From NCBI RefSeq assembly GCF_009725235.1, contig NZ_WJFC01000148.1, forward strand, positions 1 to 32,753: a stretch of 32,753 nucleotides of DNA, given 5' to 3'. Positions 7,911 through 15,502 of the stretch are shown one piece after another; the stretch's first letter is position 1; each line of letters starts with the position of its first letter. The notes beneath the pieces are model-generated. The model searched no databases. It was not told the DNA's origin and worked only from the letters and a program-made list of their open reading frames with translations. The stretch comes from Scytonema sp. UIC 10036. Lineage in GTDB: Bacteria > Cyanobacteriota > Cyanobacteriia > Cyanobacteriales > Nostocaceae. A program made the translations under genes and the position numbers.

Positions 7911-8029
7911 TGGTGCTAATGGTGCTATTGGTGCTAACCCCCTATAGGGAAAAATGTGGTGCTAGCAGTCAACGTAGAATCAAGGATTTCAGGCTTTATT
8001 TGGTGCTGTGTTGGTGCTGTGTTGGTGCT
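7911..8029 (-). repeat. Array of seven TGGTGCT repeats, possible partition site or operator
   Basis: TGGTGCT occurs at 7911, 7920, 7929, 7957, 8001, 8012 and 8023, in one orientation only. Copies are 9 bp apart in the first cluster and 11 bp apart in the second. Between the clusters lies the palindrome CCCCTATAGGG near 7938. The array lies directly upstream of the small gene and parM-like gene, the usual place for a parC-type centromere that also serves as an operator. Confidence 0.7.
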
Positions 8030-8081
8030 GAAAATTGATTACCACCACGAATAAAAATGCAACAACAACACCTACAAATGT

Positions 8082-10397
8082 CTAATTACTGTTAGTAATA
8101 GACTCATCTATTTTGAAATGATGTCCACAATCCTTACAATTCATTTTTCTCAAACCTTTATACCAGCCGTTCTTTTTAGTCTTTGTAGAACCGCACTCAG
8201 GACAAGTAACAACAGGTTCTAACTCTTCATTTTCTATCTCTTTTTCAACCTCATTCAAAATGTTAGAAATTAGTGTTTTTTGAGTATTTGTACTCATTTC
8301 AGCAACTTTTTCAAACGGCTTGGACGCTAACCAGGACTTACCATCATTGAGCATACCTTTGTGAGCCACAGGGATTTCCAATAACAATGCTTGACCATTG
8401 CAGTACAAAGCAGCCAATCGGTATTGGTTCTCTGGGGAGATGTCCTCATTAGCTTTTGCGATCCATTTAGATGCTTTGTTGTAGTTCTTAGAAAACTTCT
8501 CCAGCGTCTCAGGATTCATCCCAAGGTCTTTATCGGCGTGTTTGATGAAAGTGTCGATCGCATTCGAGATAAACAGCAAGCAGCAGTTGTTCATCTCATC
8601 CCACGTCCAACGATTTTTACCAACTTCCCCAGACTGACCAATTAAAACCAGTCTCATGCTGTGATGCCTAATGGTAGTCCAGATTTCACTTGCGGTCTTT
8701 TTATCATCCAAGTCGTGTTTTTTGTCGAATTCATCAAAGATAGCTAGGACTGGTGTTTTAGGGTCAGTGGACGTTTTAGCATCACGCGATCGCAACAGTT
8801 GAGCAAACTTGTTAAACAGGTTTGATGCTTGATCGGGGTTGGTTGCTGCTTTTTCACAATCCCAGTAGTCCTCTTCTGACCCGTGCTGAGGGTCACTCAA
8901 CCAGATTTCATAACCATCTAAATTGTGTAGGTAGTAGTGAAGTAGGTTTTTGACCGCTATACCCTTACCTCCACCTGTGGCACTCATGACCCGTAACGTA
9001 GGCTTACCAGTTTTCTCAATATGGTACTTGCGGATAGTTTGCCCAAATAGTTCAGCCCGAATAATGCCGCACTCCCTAAAAATGTCTTCTACGGTGATTT
9101 CCTTAGTCACTGGCTTGCGTAGGGTAACATCAAGGGTAACAGTGCTGTGTTGATAGTTGAAAGTAAATTTGGGTAGCGTTCCAACTAAACAATTGGTAAA
9201 TGCTGCTAACTGTTCTAGGGTGTTGTGTGGTAGCAGCATATCTTCTGTTAAACCGGGATTACGACGTGTTGCAAATAAAATACTGTATCCCGTTTCTGTC
9301 TCAGTCCAGTTAATCACATCAAGCTTATAACCGTAGTTCTCATGATAGTAATTAGCAATTCTGTTAGCAGCTAACGCATAATCAGAAGTGCCAATTGCTA
9401 ACAGTGGCTTTTGCAGTTCTTTGTTTTCATTTTGTAAATTTTCTATCTCATTGGTTAGGTCATTGATTACTAAATTTCGTTGCTCCAGTAGGTCTAATAG
9501 TTGAGCGTGGATTGAATTGTTATTCAGCAGTAAGTTCTCATATTTCTCTGTAATTCGTTCATCCACTTCATCTAATCCTTGCTTGTGTCGGTCTATAGCA
9601 ATATCTAAGGGCATTGAGTTTTTGAGCGATTCTTTGAGTTCTTTATTTTCTAGCTGGCTTGATTTTAGTAGTGAATTCCTCCACTTAACCTTCATTCCTA
9701 GAAAATTGTTATCGAATTCATAAATGAAGTCTAAGACTGTCTTAAAGTCCTTAATGTTAAGGTTTTTTAGTTCTGATAAGGCTTCATTCATTTCATCTTT
9801 GAGTTCCCGTACATCTTTGAGCCTTTGCTGGATTGCTGGGCTATCTTCTAGTTTCTTAAGGTCTTTCTCTATTGATGCTAGTTGGGCATACCTCAATGAG
9901 AAAAAGTTTCTAGTGTACTTCCTAGAATCTTCTAAGAATTCCTCAACTCGCTTGTCACGCTCACTAACAATACCTTGTAACTCGCTGATTTTTAAGTCTT
10001 TCTCAGCAACAATTCTTAAAAAATGTTCTGACTTCTCATTGAGTTGAGACTTGAGATTGTTGATTTGTTCAGTGTACCTACCCTCTTGACTTTCAAGTAC
10101 TTTAATGCTGCTTTTCAGGTTATCGATAGTAACTTTTAAATCAGTTAGCTCTCGGTTTTTAGTTTGCTCAATCTGGTGAATTCGTTCGGTAGTTTCTTTT
10201 TCTAATGACCGATGTTTTTCACCATAAGCTATTCCCAATCCAACACAAACTAAAGCTGAAGTAGTACCTGCAACACCAATAGTTAGTGCTAGACTTTTCT
10301 GCCATCCTTGGGGTAAATTCCAAGCTTGGATACTGCCAACAATTCCGAGTAGGCTACTACCAACAAATACCCCATAATAGATATGATTAGCTATCAT
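8082..10397 (-). CDS. Membrane-anchored coiled-coil P-loop ATPase with C-terminal zinc ribbon
   Basis: The 771-residue product is counted from ATG 10397, which has AAAGGAAAAG upstream; the earlier ATG at 10439 lies inside a hairpin. Two hydrophobic segments at about 6-25 and 34-58 anchor it in the membrane. Residues about 60-335 form a long coiled coil. An ATPase core follows, with a Walker A-like SATGGGKGIAV near 471 and Walker B VLAIFDEFD near 550. The C-terminus (about 735-765) is a CPECG...CKDCG zinc ribbon like those of IS1-type and phage DNA-binding proteins. The plan suggests a membrane-tethered DNA translocase or segregation motor, loosely like FtsK/HerA/VirD4 proteins, but the P-loop GGGKG lacks the usual Ser/Thr. 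Its partners are probably the next two upstream genes. I do not recognise a named family. Confidence 0.7.
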   Translation of the reverse strand: MIANHIYYGVFVGSSLLGIVGSIQAWNLPQGWQKSLALTIGVAGTTSALVCVGLGIAYGEKHRSLEKETTERIHQIEQTKNRELTDLKVTIDNLKSSIKVLESQEGRYTEQINNLKSQLNEKSEHFLRIVAEKDLKISELQGIVSERDKRVEEFLEDSRKYTRNFFSLRYAQLASIEKDLKKLEDSPAIQQRLKDVRELKDEMNEALSELKNLNIKDFKTVLDFIYEFDNNFLGMKVKWRNSLLKSSQLENKELKESLKNSMPLDIAIDRHKQGLDEVDERITEKYENLLLNNNSIHAQLLDLLEQRNLVINDLTNEIENLQNENKELQKPLLAIGTSDYALAANRIANYYHENYGYKLDVINWTETETGYSILFATRRNPGLTEDMLLPHNTLEQLAAFTNCLVGTLPKFTFNYQHSTVTLDVTLRKPVTKEITVEDIFRECGIIRAELFGQTIRKYHIEKTGKPTLRVMSATGGGKGIAVKNLLHYYLHNLDGYEIWLSDPQHGSEEDYWDCEKAATNPDQASNLFNKFAQLLRSRDAKTSTDPKTPVLAIFDEFDKKHDLDDKKTASEIWTTIRHHSMRLVLIGQSGEVGKNRWTWDEMNNCCLLFISNAIDTFIKHADKDLGMNPETLEKFSKNYNKASKWIAKANEDISPENQYRLAALYCNGQALLLEIPVAHKGMLNDGKSWLASKPFEKVAEMSTNTQKTLISNILNEVEKEIENEELEPVVTCPECGSTKTKKNGWYKGLRKMNCKDCGHHFKIDESITNSN

Positions 10398-10429
10398 TAT
10401 TTCTTTTCCTTTACTTACAAAATGAGAGG

Positions 10430-10448
10430 GGAATTTCACCCCTCTTTT
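10430..10448 (-). terminator. Hairpin between the coiled-coil gene and the ATPase gene
   Basis: GAGGGG and CCCCTC flank a seven-base AT-rich loop, and the stem is followed on the minus strand by ATTTTG. It lies after the stop of the gene ending at 10460 and ahead of the ATPase start at 10397. It may attenuate transcription between them. The T-run is weak, so full termination is doubtful. Confidence 0.45.
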
Positions 10449-10459
10449 TTCTCAGCTAT

Positions 10460-11299
10460 TTAGAATCCTGCTGCAAATTTAGCCACAGCCTCTTGCTTGA
10501 TTTTTTCTTTTTCGTATGCGATATTCTCTATCTCATACTTCTGTTTTTCGACTTCCTCACGAAGTTTATCAACCTTAAGCTGTTCTTGCTCCTTAATGAG
10601 TTCGGTCTGGTTTTGAGTACCCTCAGTTCTAATTTGTTGTTGTGTGAGTAGTTCGTTATCTTGTTCAAGTTTTGACAGTTCAATGTCACGACCAACAACC
10701 GAACGGTGATAGGTGACAGCTTTTTTCTCATTGTTGATTCGGGCTGTTTTACCATCAATTAATAAGCCAATCAAGCGTTGTTGTTCTAGGTCAAGTGTTG
10801 CTAAATCTTGCTTAAGCTTGGTGTTGTTGATGGCAACTCCAACATAATTTCGCTGTCTGGCTATGATTATGTTGCGTTTAATGGCTTCACCGGAATCTAA
10901 CTGAGGTACGGACTCATCTACAGAAGCATCTGCTTTAGAAAGTATGCCAGCCGCGTCTACAGTGCCATTGGTTAAGCTTGAGGGATTGTAATCAATTGAC
11001 CCGTTAACCGTGGCTGTTACTTGACTCGCTACTCCCTTAACAGCTGCGCCAACCGCACCAACCACGGGTGCAATGACTTGTCCAGCTTGTTGAAGTTTTT
11101 CTTTAAGATTTGCTCGTGCCGCTTCATCTGTAGCCGCAACCTCTGGGGAGGAATCGAAACCATATGGACTGGGGACATCTGGCAATGGTGTGCCTTCACC
11201 CTCCCCGGTGACGCGTTTAGACCCGGTTAAAGCGCCTTTCTTGCCACGGTTGGGATTATCAAGGTTTGCGCCTGTTACTGTACCTTTTCTTGATGGCAT
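10460..11299 (-). CDS. Coiled-coil protein of the ATPase cluster
   Basis: The 279-residue product is unknown. I start it at ATG 11299 (MPSRKGTVTGANLDNPNRGK), which has AAGGA upstream; the frame is open for another 46 codons, but that part looks non-coding. The N-terminal about 60 residues are Gly/Lys-rich and basic, suggesting nucleic-acid or phosphate contact. An Ala/Val-rich segment (VIAPVVGAVGAAVKGVAS, about 75-93) could be membrane-active. From about 145 to the end, the protein is a continuous glutamine/glutamate/lysine-rich coiled coil. It lies between two other coiled-coil genes on the same strand, so the three may form one complex. No catalytic motif is seen. Confidence 0.6.
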   Translation of the reverse strand: MPSRKGTVTGANLDNPNRGKKGALTGSKRVTGEGEGTPLPDVPSPYGFDSSPEVAATDEAARANLKEKLQQAGQVIAPVVGAVGAAVKGVASQVTATVNGSIDYNPSSLTNGTVDAAGILSKADASVDESVPQLDSGEAIKRNIIIARQRNYVGVAINNTKLKQDLATLDLEQQRLIGLLIDGKTARINNEKKAVTYHRSVVGRDIELSKLEQDNELLTQQQIRTEGTQNQTELIKEQEQLKVDKLREEVEKQKYEIENIAYEKEKIKQEAVAKFAAGF

Positions 11300-11442
11300 A
11301 ATTAAAAAATCCTTTGTTTGAGTATTGTTAGCAGAGGTCGTTGAAGTCGGGGAAATTTTGCGATTCGTCCCGACTTTCAACCTAGAATGCAATATCGAGT
11401 AGTACAGATATCGCAAGTGTCGTGAGCGATAGAGCAAGGATT

Positions 11443-12069
11443 TTAGTTGTCAGCATCAACAGGGGAGAAGAATTTATTGATGGGATACACCACAGATCGC
11501 GCATAACCGCAAAATGGGGTAAGGGCATTACCACAGGTGAATGATGCAGCGTAGGAACCTAGAACAATTAACAAGATAAACGCTAGAGAAGTATTGAGTA
11601 TGCCGTTTATCTGTGCTGGAAAAGTTAGGTTCAATTTTCTGTGTTCTAGCTCTCGTGTCTCTTTGGTGTGCTTGATTTCTTCTAGCATTTGAATAGCCTG
11701 GGTCAGGTTGAGAATTAATTCCTGATTAGGCTGTCTCAGTCGCACTTCACGGTATAAGTCAGCTTTAAGAGTCCGAAGCTTTTCGTCATCCGAAATCAAC
11801 CCTAGTGCTACACTCTCATCGTTCCATTCTTTATGCCGCTTAATCATATCGTCAATTTTGTCTAGAGAGCCTAGAACAGTGTTTTCTAAATGTTCACCAA
11901 AGCTCACTTTTTCCTCCTTATTTTCAATGATTTGTTGGCTTGGCTCTAACAACTGCACTTGGTTAGTGTTGGTGCTTGCGTCAACTCTATAAGCAAGTTC
12001 TTGCATAGCTTCACAGTTGTTTTTACGTGCCAATGTCTGATAAATAATTGGCTTGATTTCAGGATTCAT
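11443..12069 (-). CDS. Coiled-coil membrane protein of the ATPase cluster
   Basis: The 208-residue product is unknown. Residues about 45-150 are charged and helical. One strong transmembrane segment lies at about 153-176 (NGILNTSLAFILLIVLGSYA), followed by a short tail with two cysteines (CGNALTPFCGYARS) that would lie across the membrane. It follows the HTH gene by 11 bp and precedes the next coiled-coil gene. This gives an operon of regulator, membrane protein, coiled-coil protein and membrane ATPase. A structural or anchoring role is inferred from this context alone. Confidence 0.6.
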   Translation of the reverse strand: MNPEIKPIIYQTLARKNNCEAMQELAYRVDASTNTNQVQLLEPSQQIIENKEEKVSFGEHLENTVLGSLDKIDDMIKRHKEWNDESVALGLISDDEKLRTLKADLYREVRLRQPNQELILNLTQAIQMLEEIKHTKETRELEHRKLNLTFPAQINGILNTSLAFILLIVLGSYAASFTCGNALTPFCGYARSVVYPINKFFSPVDADN

Positions 12070-12080
12070 AGTTGCAGATC

Positions 12081-12668
12081 CTACCGTTCAAACTCAGTTG
12101 TTTCTAGGACTTCTTGAACAGCTTGCTTGATTTCCGTTGCGTATTCGCTCGCAAACTCCTGCTTAAATCGTGCCGCGAACAATTTAGCCAGTCCTTTAGC
12201 TAGTGTGGGCTGTTGTTGGTATGCGTCCTTGATGGCTTCTCTAGTGGTGTCTAAAATCTCAGCTGATTGGGTCAGTTTGCGATCGGCTAGCGTATTGTCA
12301 CGATGGGCTGACAAAACAATTGCACTTCCAGAATTAACCTGTTTTGCTGGGGCTTGTATAGTCCATATCTCATCTCTGTAATTCTGGTATGGCTTGCCTC
12401 CATCTACCACAGTCGATTTATAAGCTTGCAGTTGGTCAAAACAGAATTGACTGTAACGAGTGCCAGCCGTCAATTTATCCGGACACCAGTAAAAAATTTC
12501 GCGTACCCGCTTCAGCCAGTTTCTAATTGTGCGATCGCTTGTCTGAAAATGTTGGGCTAGTTCGGAACTACTGTAAGTGATCAAAGATGTTGCAGAAATT
12601 TCCGCACTTTCCGTTACCACTTCCGGTGGAAGTTCCGGAATTATTTCCGCTTGGATAGGTTGATTCAT
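12081..12668 (-). CDS. HTH DNA-binding protein, probable operon regulator
   Basis: The 195-residue product contains a helix-turn-helix at about residues 32-55 (SSSELAQHFQTSDRTIRNWL), similar to MerR/excisionase-like folds that read a sequence and then bind as dimers. The C-terminal half (about 130-195) is helical and Ala/Gln-rich and may oligomerise. It is the first gene of the minus-strand cluster and faces the divergent + strand genes at 12855. TTCCG motifs recur every 10-12 bp within its own first 70 bases of coding sequence (12599-12649) and again at 12713 and 12723. It may therefore repress itself by binding them. A role as a replication or partition adaptor is an alternative. Confidence 0.65.
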   Translation of the reverse strand: MNQPIQAEIIPELPPEVVTESAEISATSLITYSSSELAQHFQTSDRTIRNWLKRVREIFYWCPDKLTAGTRYSQFCFDQLQAYKSTVVDGGKPYQNYRDEIWTIQAPAKQVNSGSAIVLSAHRDNTLADRKLTQSAEILDTTREAIKDAYQQQPTLAKGLAKLFAARFKQEFASEYATEIKQAVQEVLETTEFER

Positions 12669-12730
12669 TCAAAGTCCTTGTTATTACTGCGTTTGAGCGA
12701 TTATCGCGGTACTTCCGATTAGTTCCGGAA
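12599..12730. promoter_or_regulatory. Phased TTCCG repeats over the start of the HTH gene
   Basis: TTCCG occurs at 12599, 12609, 12621, 12633, 12645, 12713 and 12723, the last as the palindrome TTCCGGAA. Adjacent copies are 10-12 bp apart, about one turn of DNA. Five of them lie inside the N-terminal coding region of the HTH gene, two in its upstream region. This is a plausible operator for the HTH protein. Confidence 0.55.
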
Positions 12731-12738
12731 TTGCCGCT

Positions 12739-12796
12739 GTGTCGCATCTATGCTAATATAGCACGTATACGACACTAGACAGCATTTATAAATGCT
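12739..12796. promoter_or_regulatory. Nested palindromes in the divergent intergenic region
   Basis: GTGTCG at 12739-12744 pairs with CGACAC at 12770-12775. Between them lies TGCTAATATAGCA (12751-12763), and just right is the perfect palindrome AGCATTTATAAATGCT (12781-12796). They sit between the divergent genes at 12668 and 12855, where promoters and operators are expected. The ribbon-helix-helix protein at 12855 is a natural candidate to bind the last one. Confidence 0.5.
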
Positions 12797-12854
12797 AGTT
12801 TTTATTTAGGTCAACACAAAACAGCATGGAAAAGCGATAATTTGGTGATGAGTT

Positions 12855-13052
12855 ATGTTTACTGAAATGAGTAAAAGATTAGCCGTATATTTGCCAGACG
12901 GTGTATATGACTTCCTAGAAAAGTGGGCAGATGAGGAAAGAAGGTCAGTAAGTAACCTAGCAGCTGTTCTTCTAGAACTTGCCGTAAGAGATAGAGAAGG
13001 ATGGATAGAATCACGAGATGAATCAGCCAAGAAAGATAGAGGTGTAGCATGA
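12855..13052 (+). CDS. Ribbon-helix-helix (CopG/Arc-like) protein
   Basis: The 65-residue product shows the pattern of a short basic strand (KRLAVYLPDGVYDFLEKWAD) followed by a helix, turn and second helix (ERRSVSNLAAVLLELAVRDR), typical of small dimeric RHH repressors. Two starts are possible: ATG 12855 and ATG 12867; neither has a strong ribosome binding site, and the RHH motif is included in both. Its stop overlaps the start of the next gene (ATGA at 13049-13052), so translation is coupled. It probably represses the three-gene unit that includes the tyrosine recombinase. Confidence 0.7.
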   Translation: MFTEMSKRLAVYLPDGVYDFLEKWADEERRSVSNLAAVLLELAVRDREGWIESRDESAKKDRGVA

Positions 13053-13366
13053 CCCAAGACCAGCCAGATGACGACATCCGCCAGATACTAACCGAACTGG
13101 CGCAAAGACAAGCCAGGACACAAGAACAGCTTGACAATCTAGCAGTACGACAAGCCAACACCCAAAACCAATTAACCATGCTTACTGACAATGTGGATCG
13201 GGTGTTAGCACGTAGCGCCATCTTAGATGACGTGCTGCTAGAACTACGCGATAGTCACGAACGACACCAACGCAATTTTGAGGAGCATCAAAGGACTACC
13301 AATGCTGCTTTACAAAGTTTGGAAGCCATACTTCTACAGCTGATGAGAAATTTTCCCCAAAACTAA
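13049..13366 (+). CDS. Small coiled-coil protein
   Basis: The 105-residue product is glutamine, arginine and asparagine rich and contains repeated segments of the type QAxTQxQLxxL (about 22-50), which look like a dimeric or trimeric coiled coil over nearly the whole length. Proteins of this form are frequent next to recombinase or DNA-binding genes in cyanobacterial plasmids, but I know no function. It is translationally coupled to the RHH gene and ends one base before the recombinase start. Confidence 0.65.
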   Translation: MTQDQPDDDIRQILTELAQRQARTQEQLDNLAVRQANTQNQLTMLTDNVDRVLARSAILDDVLLELRDSHERHQRNFEEHQRTTNAALQSLEAILLQLMRNFPQN

Positions 13367-13367
13367 C

Positions 13368-14030
13368 GTGAAGATTGACGGACACGGTAAAGCAAAGGTT
13401 TTGTCTACCGAAGAAATCCAGAGGTTGTTTACTTCTGGCTTGCTTACCATCAGGGACAAAACTTTATGTGCTGTAATGCTTTATACTGCTTGTCGGGTCA
13501 AAGAATGCGTAACTTTGAGGGTCAAGGACGTGTACGATTCAAAAGGTCGAGTCAGACCAGAACTCATTATCCGCAAAGGCAACACCAAAGGTAAACTTGC
13601 TACCCGCACCATTCCCGTACTGGATGATTTGCGGCAACATCTAAAAGTTTACAAGCCATTACAGACTCTGGACGGTTATCTCTTCCCAGGTCGTTGGGGG
13701 AGAGGTCATATTCATGAGGATAGTGCTGCTTTTATTTTCCGAGAAGCGTGTAAGCGGGTAGATATTCTTGGGGCTTCTAGTCACAGCTGCCGTCGTACCG
13801 CGTTAACTCTAATGAGTAATGCTGGGATACCGTTACGAGTCATTCAGGAGGTTAGCGGACACAGGAACTTAGAGCAATTGCAAAAATATCTTGAGGTTGA
13901 AGAATCGCAGGTTCGGGGGGCTATTGCCGCTTTGTCGATGTTGACACCTGTGGATGAAGACAGCATCGGGAAATATTGTTATCCCGATGTATCCTCAATC
14001 CCCGACACTGAAACGTTTTTGAGCGATTGA
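13368..14030 (+). CDS. Minimal tyrosine recombinase (phage-integrase family)
   Basis: The 220-residue product has the complete catalytic set: Arg in box I (LYTACRVKECVTLRVKDV, near 42), the beta-hairpin Lys (RKGNTKGK, near 72), HxxR (SSHSCRRTALTLM, near 143), His in SGHRNLEQL (near 166), and the nucleophile Tyr in LQKYLEVEE (near 174). The N-terminal arm-binding domain is missing, so only the catalytic domain is encoded. The start is GTG 13368, one base after the previous stop. It could resolve plasmid multimers or act in site-specific integration. It is distinct from the telomere resolvase at 25190. No attachment site was identified. Confidence 0.85.
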   Translation: MKIDGHGKAKVLSTEEIQRLFTSGLLTIRDKTLCAVMLYTACRVKECVTLRVKDVYDSKGRVRPELIIRKGNTKGKLATRTIPVLDDLRQHLKVYKPLQTLDGYLFPGRWGRGHIHEDSAAFIFREACKRVDILGASSHSCRRTALTLMSNAGIPLRVIQEVSGHRNLEQLQKYLEVEESQVRGAIAALSMLTPVDEDSIGKYCYPDVSSIPDTETFLSD

Positions 14031-14046
14031 ACCTAATCAGAAAATT

Positions 14047-15000
14047 ATGAACGAAGAATTATTATGGAATCAGCTTCAAGAAATACATGGGAGGCAACAG
14101 AAGGGGGGGATTATTTCAGAGGAAAAATCAAAACTGTTCAATGACTGGGTTGTCAAAAGTTACGCACTCACCCCCATAGGAAAACTAGAGATTCATGATT
14201 GGCGGCATCCTAACAATATTTTATTTAGTTTGTCGTCACCAGCTTTACCTCATCAGATTAACTTATGTAGGGTCAGGCATAAAAATGCAAATAAAAATCT
14301 GGGTATTTGCATCAAACAACAAACTTTAAAAAAAATCCCTGTTCCGGGAATGGAGAAGCCTTTAAGGTCTATAGGGTCTAGTTTTATCTTGCTGCCAAAC
14401 ACTTTAAATGACTTTCAGGAACAAAGACTATTACAACTTGAATTTTGTTTAAGTTACGCATCTGTCTACATCATCCGTGAAAGTTGGGGAAAAAATTTAT
14501 GCTCTCTTCCTAAAGTGGACAATCAGATAAAATCAGTGCTTAACGCCTGGTCAGAACCCTGGTTACAATTATCAAATTTATGTATTAAATGTCGAGATTT
14601 TCTAAGTGATGCTGAATTGCAACAAATGCCTAGAAGTTGGGATTGGCTTGATGCTATTGCTCAAGAACACAGGCAATCCGTCCTTAAGTTCATCACTAGC
14701 GAAGAAGTCCTAGTCAGTACCAGCAAAGACGAAGAAGCAAAAGCAATACGAGACTTTGCAGATTTTTTAGAGGACGGTGGAGCTAACGCTGGAAGCTCAT
14801 TTGAGCAGCCACAAACTTATCGGCTTTACAGTATCGCTACCAATCTAGCAGATAAAGCCGACACTTTCCGCTCTGATTATTGGCAACAATATATATCTTC
14901 ACTTCGACAATGGGCAGCAACAATCAAAAAAAACTCACATATTATAGCTATCCATTGCGATCGTGGCAAAACGAAACGTGAAAGGAGGGGGAGGGGATAA
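14047..15000 (+). CDS. Unknown protein downstream of the recombinase
   Basis: The 317-residue product is not recognised. It begins at ATG 14047, 16 bases after the recombinase stop, and is probably part of the same transcript. It has no signal peptide and no membrane segment. There is one CIKC dithiol motif (near residue 178) and several aromatic-rich segments such as RSWDWLDAIAQEHRQS and FRSDYWQQYISSLRQW. The extreme C-terminus is strongly basic (DRGKTKRERRGRG), which suggests nucleic-acid contact. Position between a recombinase and the replication block hints at plasmid maintenance, but this is a guess. Confidence 0.6.
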   Translation: MNEELLWNQLQEIHGRQQKGGIISEEKSKLFNDWVVKSYALTPIGKLEIHDWRHPNNILFSLSSPALPHQINLCRVRHKNANKNLGICIKQQTLKKIPVPGMEKPLRSIGSSFILLPNTLNDFQEQRLLQLEFCLSYASVYIIRESWGKNLCSLPKVDNQIKSVLNAWSEPWLQLSNLCIKCRDFLSDAELQQMPRSWDWLDAIAQEHRQSVLKFITSEEVLVSTSKDEEAKAIRDFADFLEDGGANAGSSFEQPQTYRLYSIATNLADKADTFRSDYWQQYISSLRQWAATIKKNSHIIAIHCDRGKTKRERRGRG

Positions 15001-15156
15001 AGCCGAAATGCTTATCAAGTAAATACGCTACGCTAGCATCGAAGGGGGCATCCTGAAATCCTTACAGAATAAGCTTTTTGGGATTTTCTGGAAAAATTTC
15101 TTTTGCCCAATTAAGTATGCTCCAATCTAATTAGTAAAGCGGGTGACAGCTTTTAG

Positions 15157-15360
15157 CTTTCGGACAGTAGCTCAGCTTACGAACTCCACCAAGAATGGTT
15201 GACAGCCATTCACCTAGCTGCGGATGACACCCAGCAAAACGATATTTCACCTTTATCTTAGCTGAGTCAATGCCTAGCCACACCAGAGGCTAAAAAAGTT
15301 AAGGGCTGTCCTCCAATAATTTGGGAGACAGCCGATGATTTTTTTGAATTTTTCTACTGA
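15157..15360 (+). pseudogene. Possible gene remnant with internal TAG
   Basis: One frame reads like coding sequence on both sides of a TAG at 15259-15261: SSAYELHQEWLTAIHLAADD before it and LATPEAKKVKGCPPIIWETA after it, ending at a TGA at 15358. There is no start codon with a ribosome binding site. The rest of 15001-15334 shows no other gene. It could be the decayed end of a small gene that once preceded the replication operon. Chance cannot be excluded. Confidence 0.35.
15304..15333 (+). promoter_or_regulatory. Hairpin covering the ribosome binding site of the leader ORF
   Basis: GGCTGTCCTCC can pair with GGGAGACAGCC with one bulge, placing the GGGAG of the 55-aa ORF in the stem, one base before its start codon. 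Such a structure could limit translation of the leader ORF and, by coupling, of the replication protein. This might be a copy-number control point. Confidence 0.4.
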
Positions 15361-15502
15361 CGACATTTTACCAAAACTCGGTGCTTTAATCAAGCAAAAA
15401 CGCCTTACTGATTGTCTGCAATGTTTAGAGGCGTTTGGATACAGCAGTGAATCAGCCCTGAATCTACTAGCCTACCTGCAAGCAGAGGGGGTAGGGCAAT
15501 GA
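15335..15502 (+). CDS. 55-aa protein translationally coupled to the replication gene
   Basis: ATG 15335 begins a 55-codon frame (starting MIFLNFSTDDILPKLGALIK) whose stop overlaps the start of the replication gene (ATGA at 15499-15502). GGGAG lies upstream at 15323-15327, inside a hairpin. The predicted peptide looks like two or three helices. By position it resembles the short leader ORFs that control translation of plasmid replication proteins, and it may also act as a protein partner. The function is unknown. Confidence 0.6.
   Translation: MIFLNFSTDDILPKLGALIKQKRLTDCLQCLEAFGYSSESALNLLAYLQAEGVGQ

Noticed and set aside
10397..10439. Upstream ATG at 10439 as start of the ATPase
   Set aside because: It falls inside the hairpin at 10430-10448 and lacks a ribosome binding site, while ATG 10397 has one.
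13368..14030. This recombinase as the telomere resolvase
   Set aside because: Its boxes (SGHRNLEQLQKYLEV) are of ordinary integrase/Xer type; the gene at 25190 fits protelomerases better.
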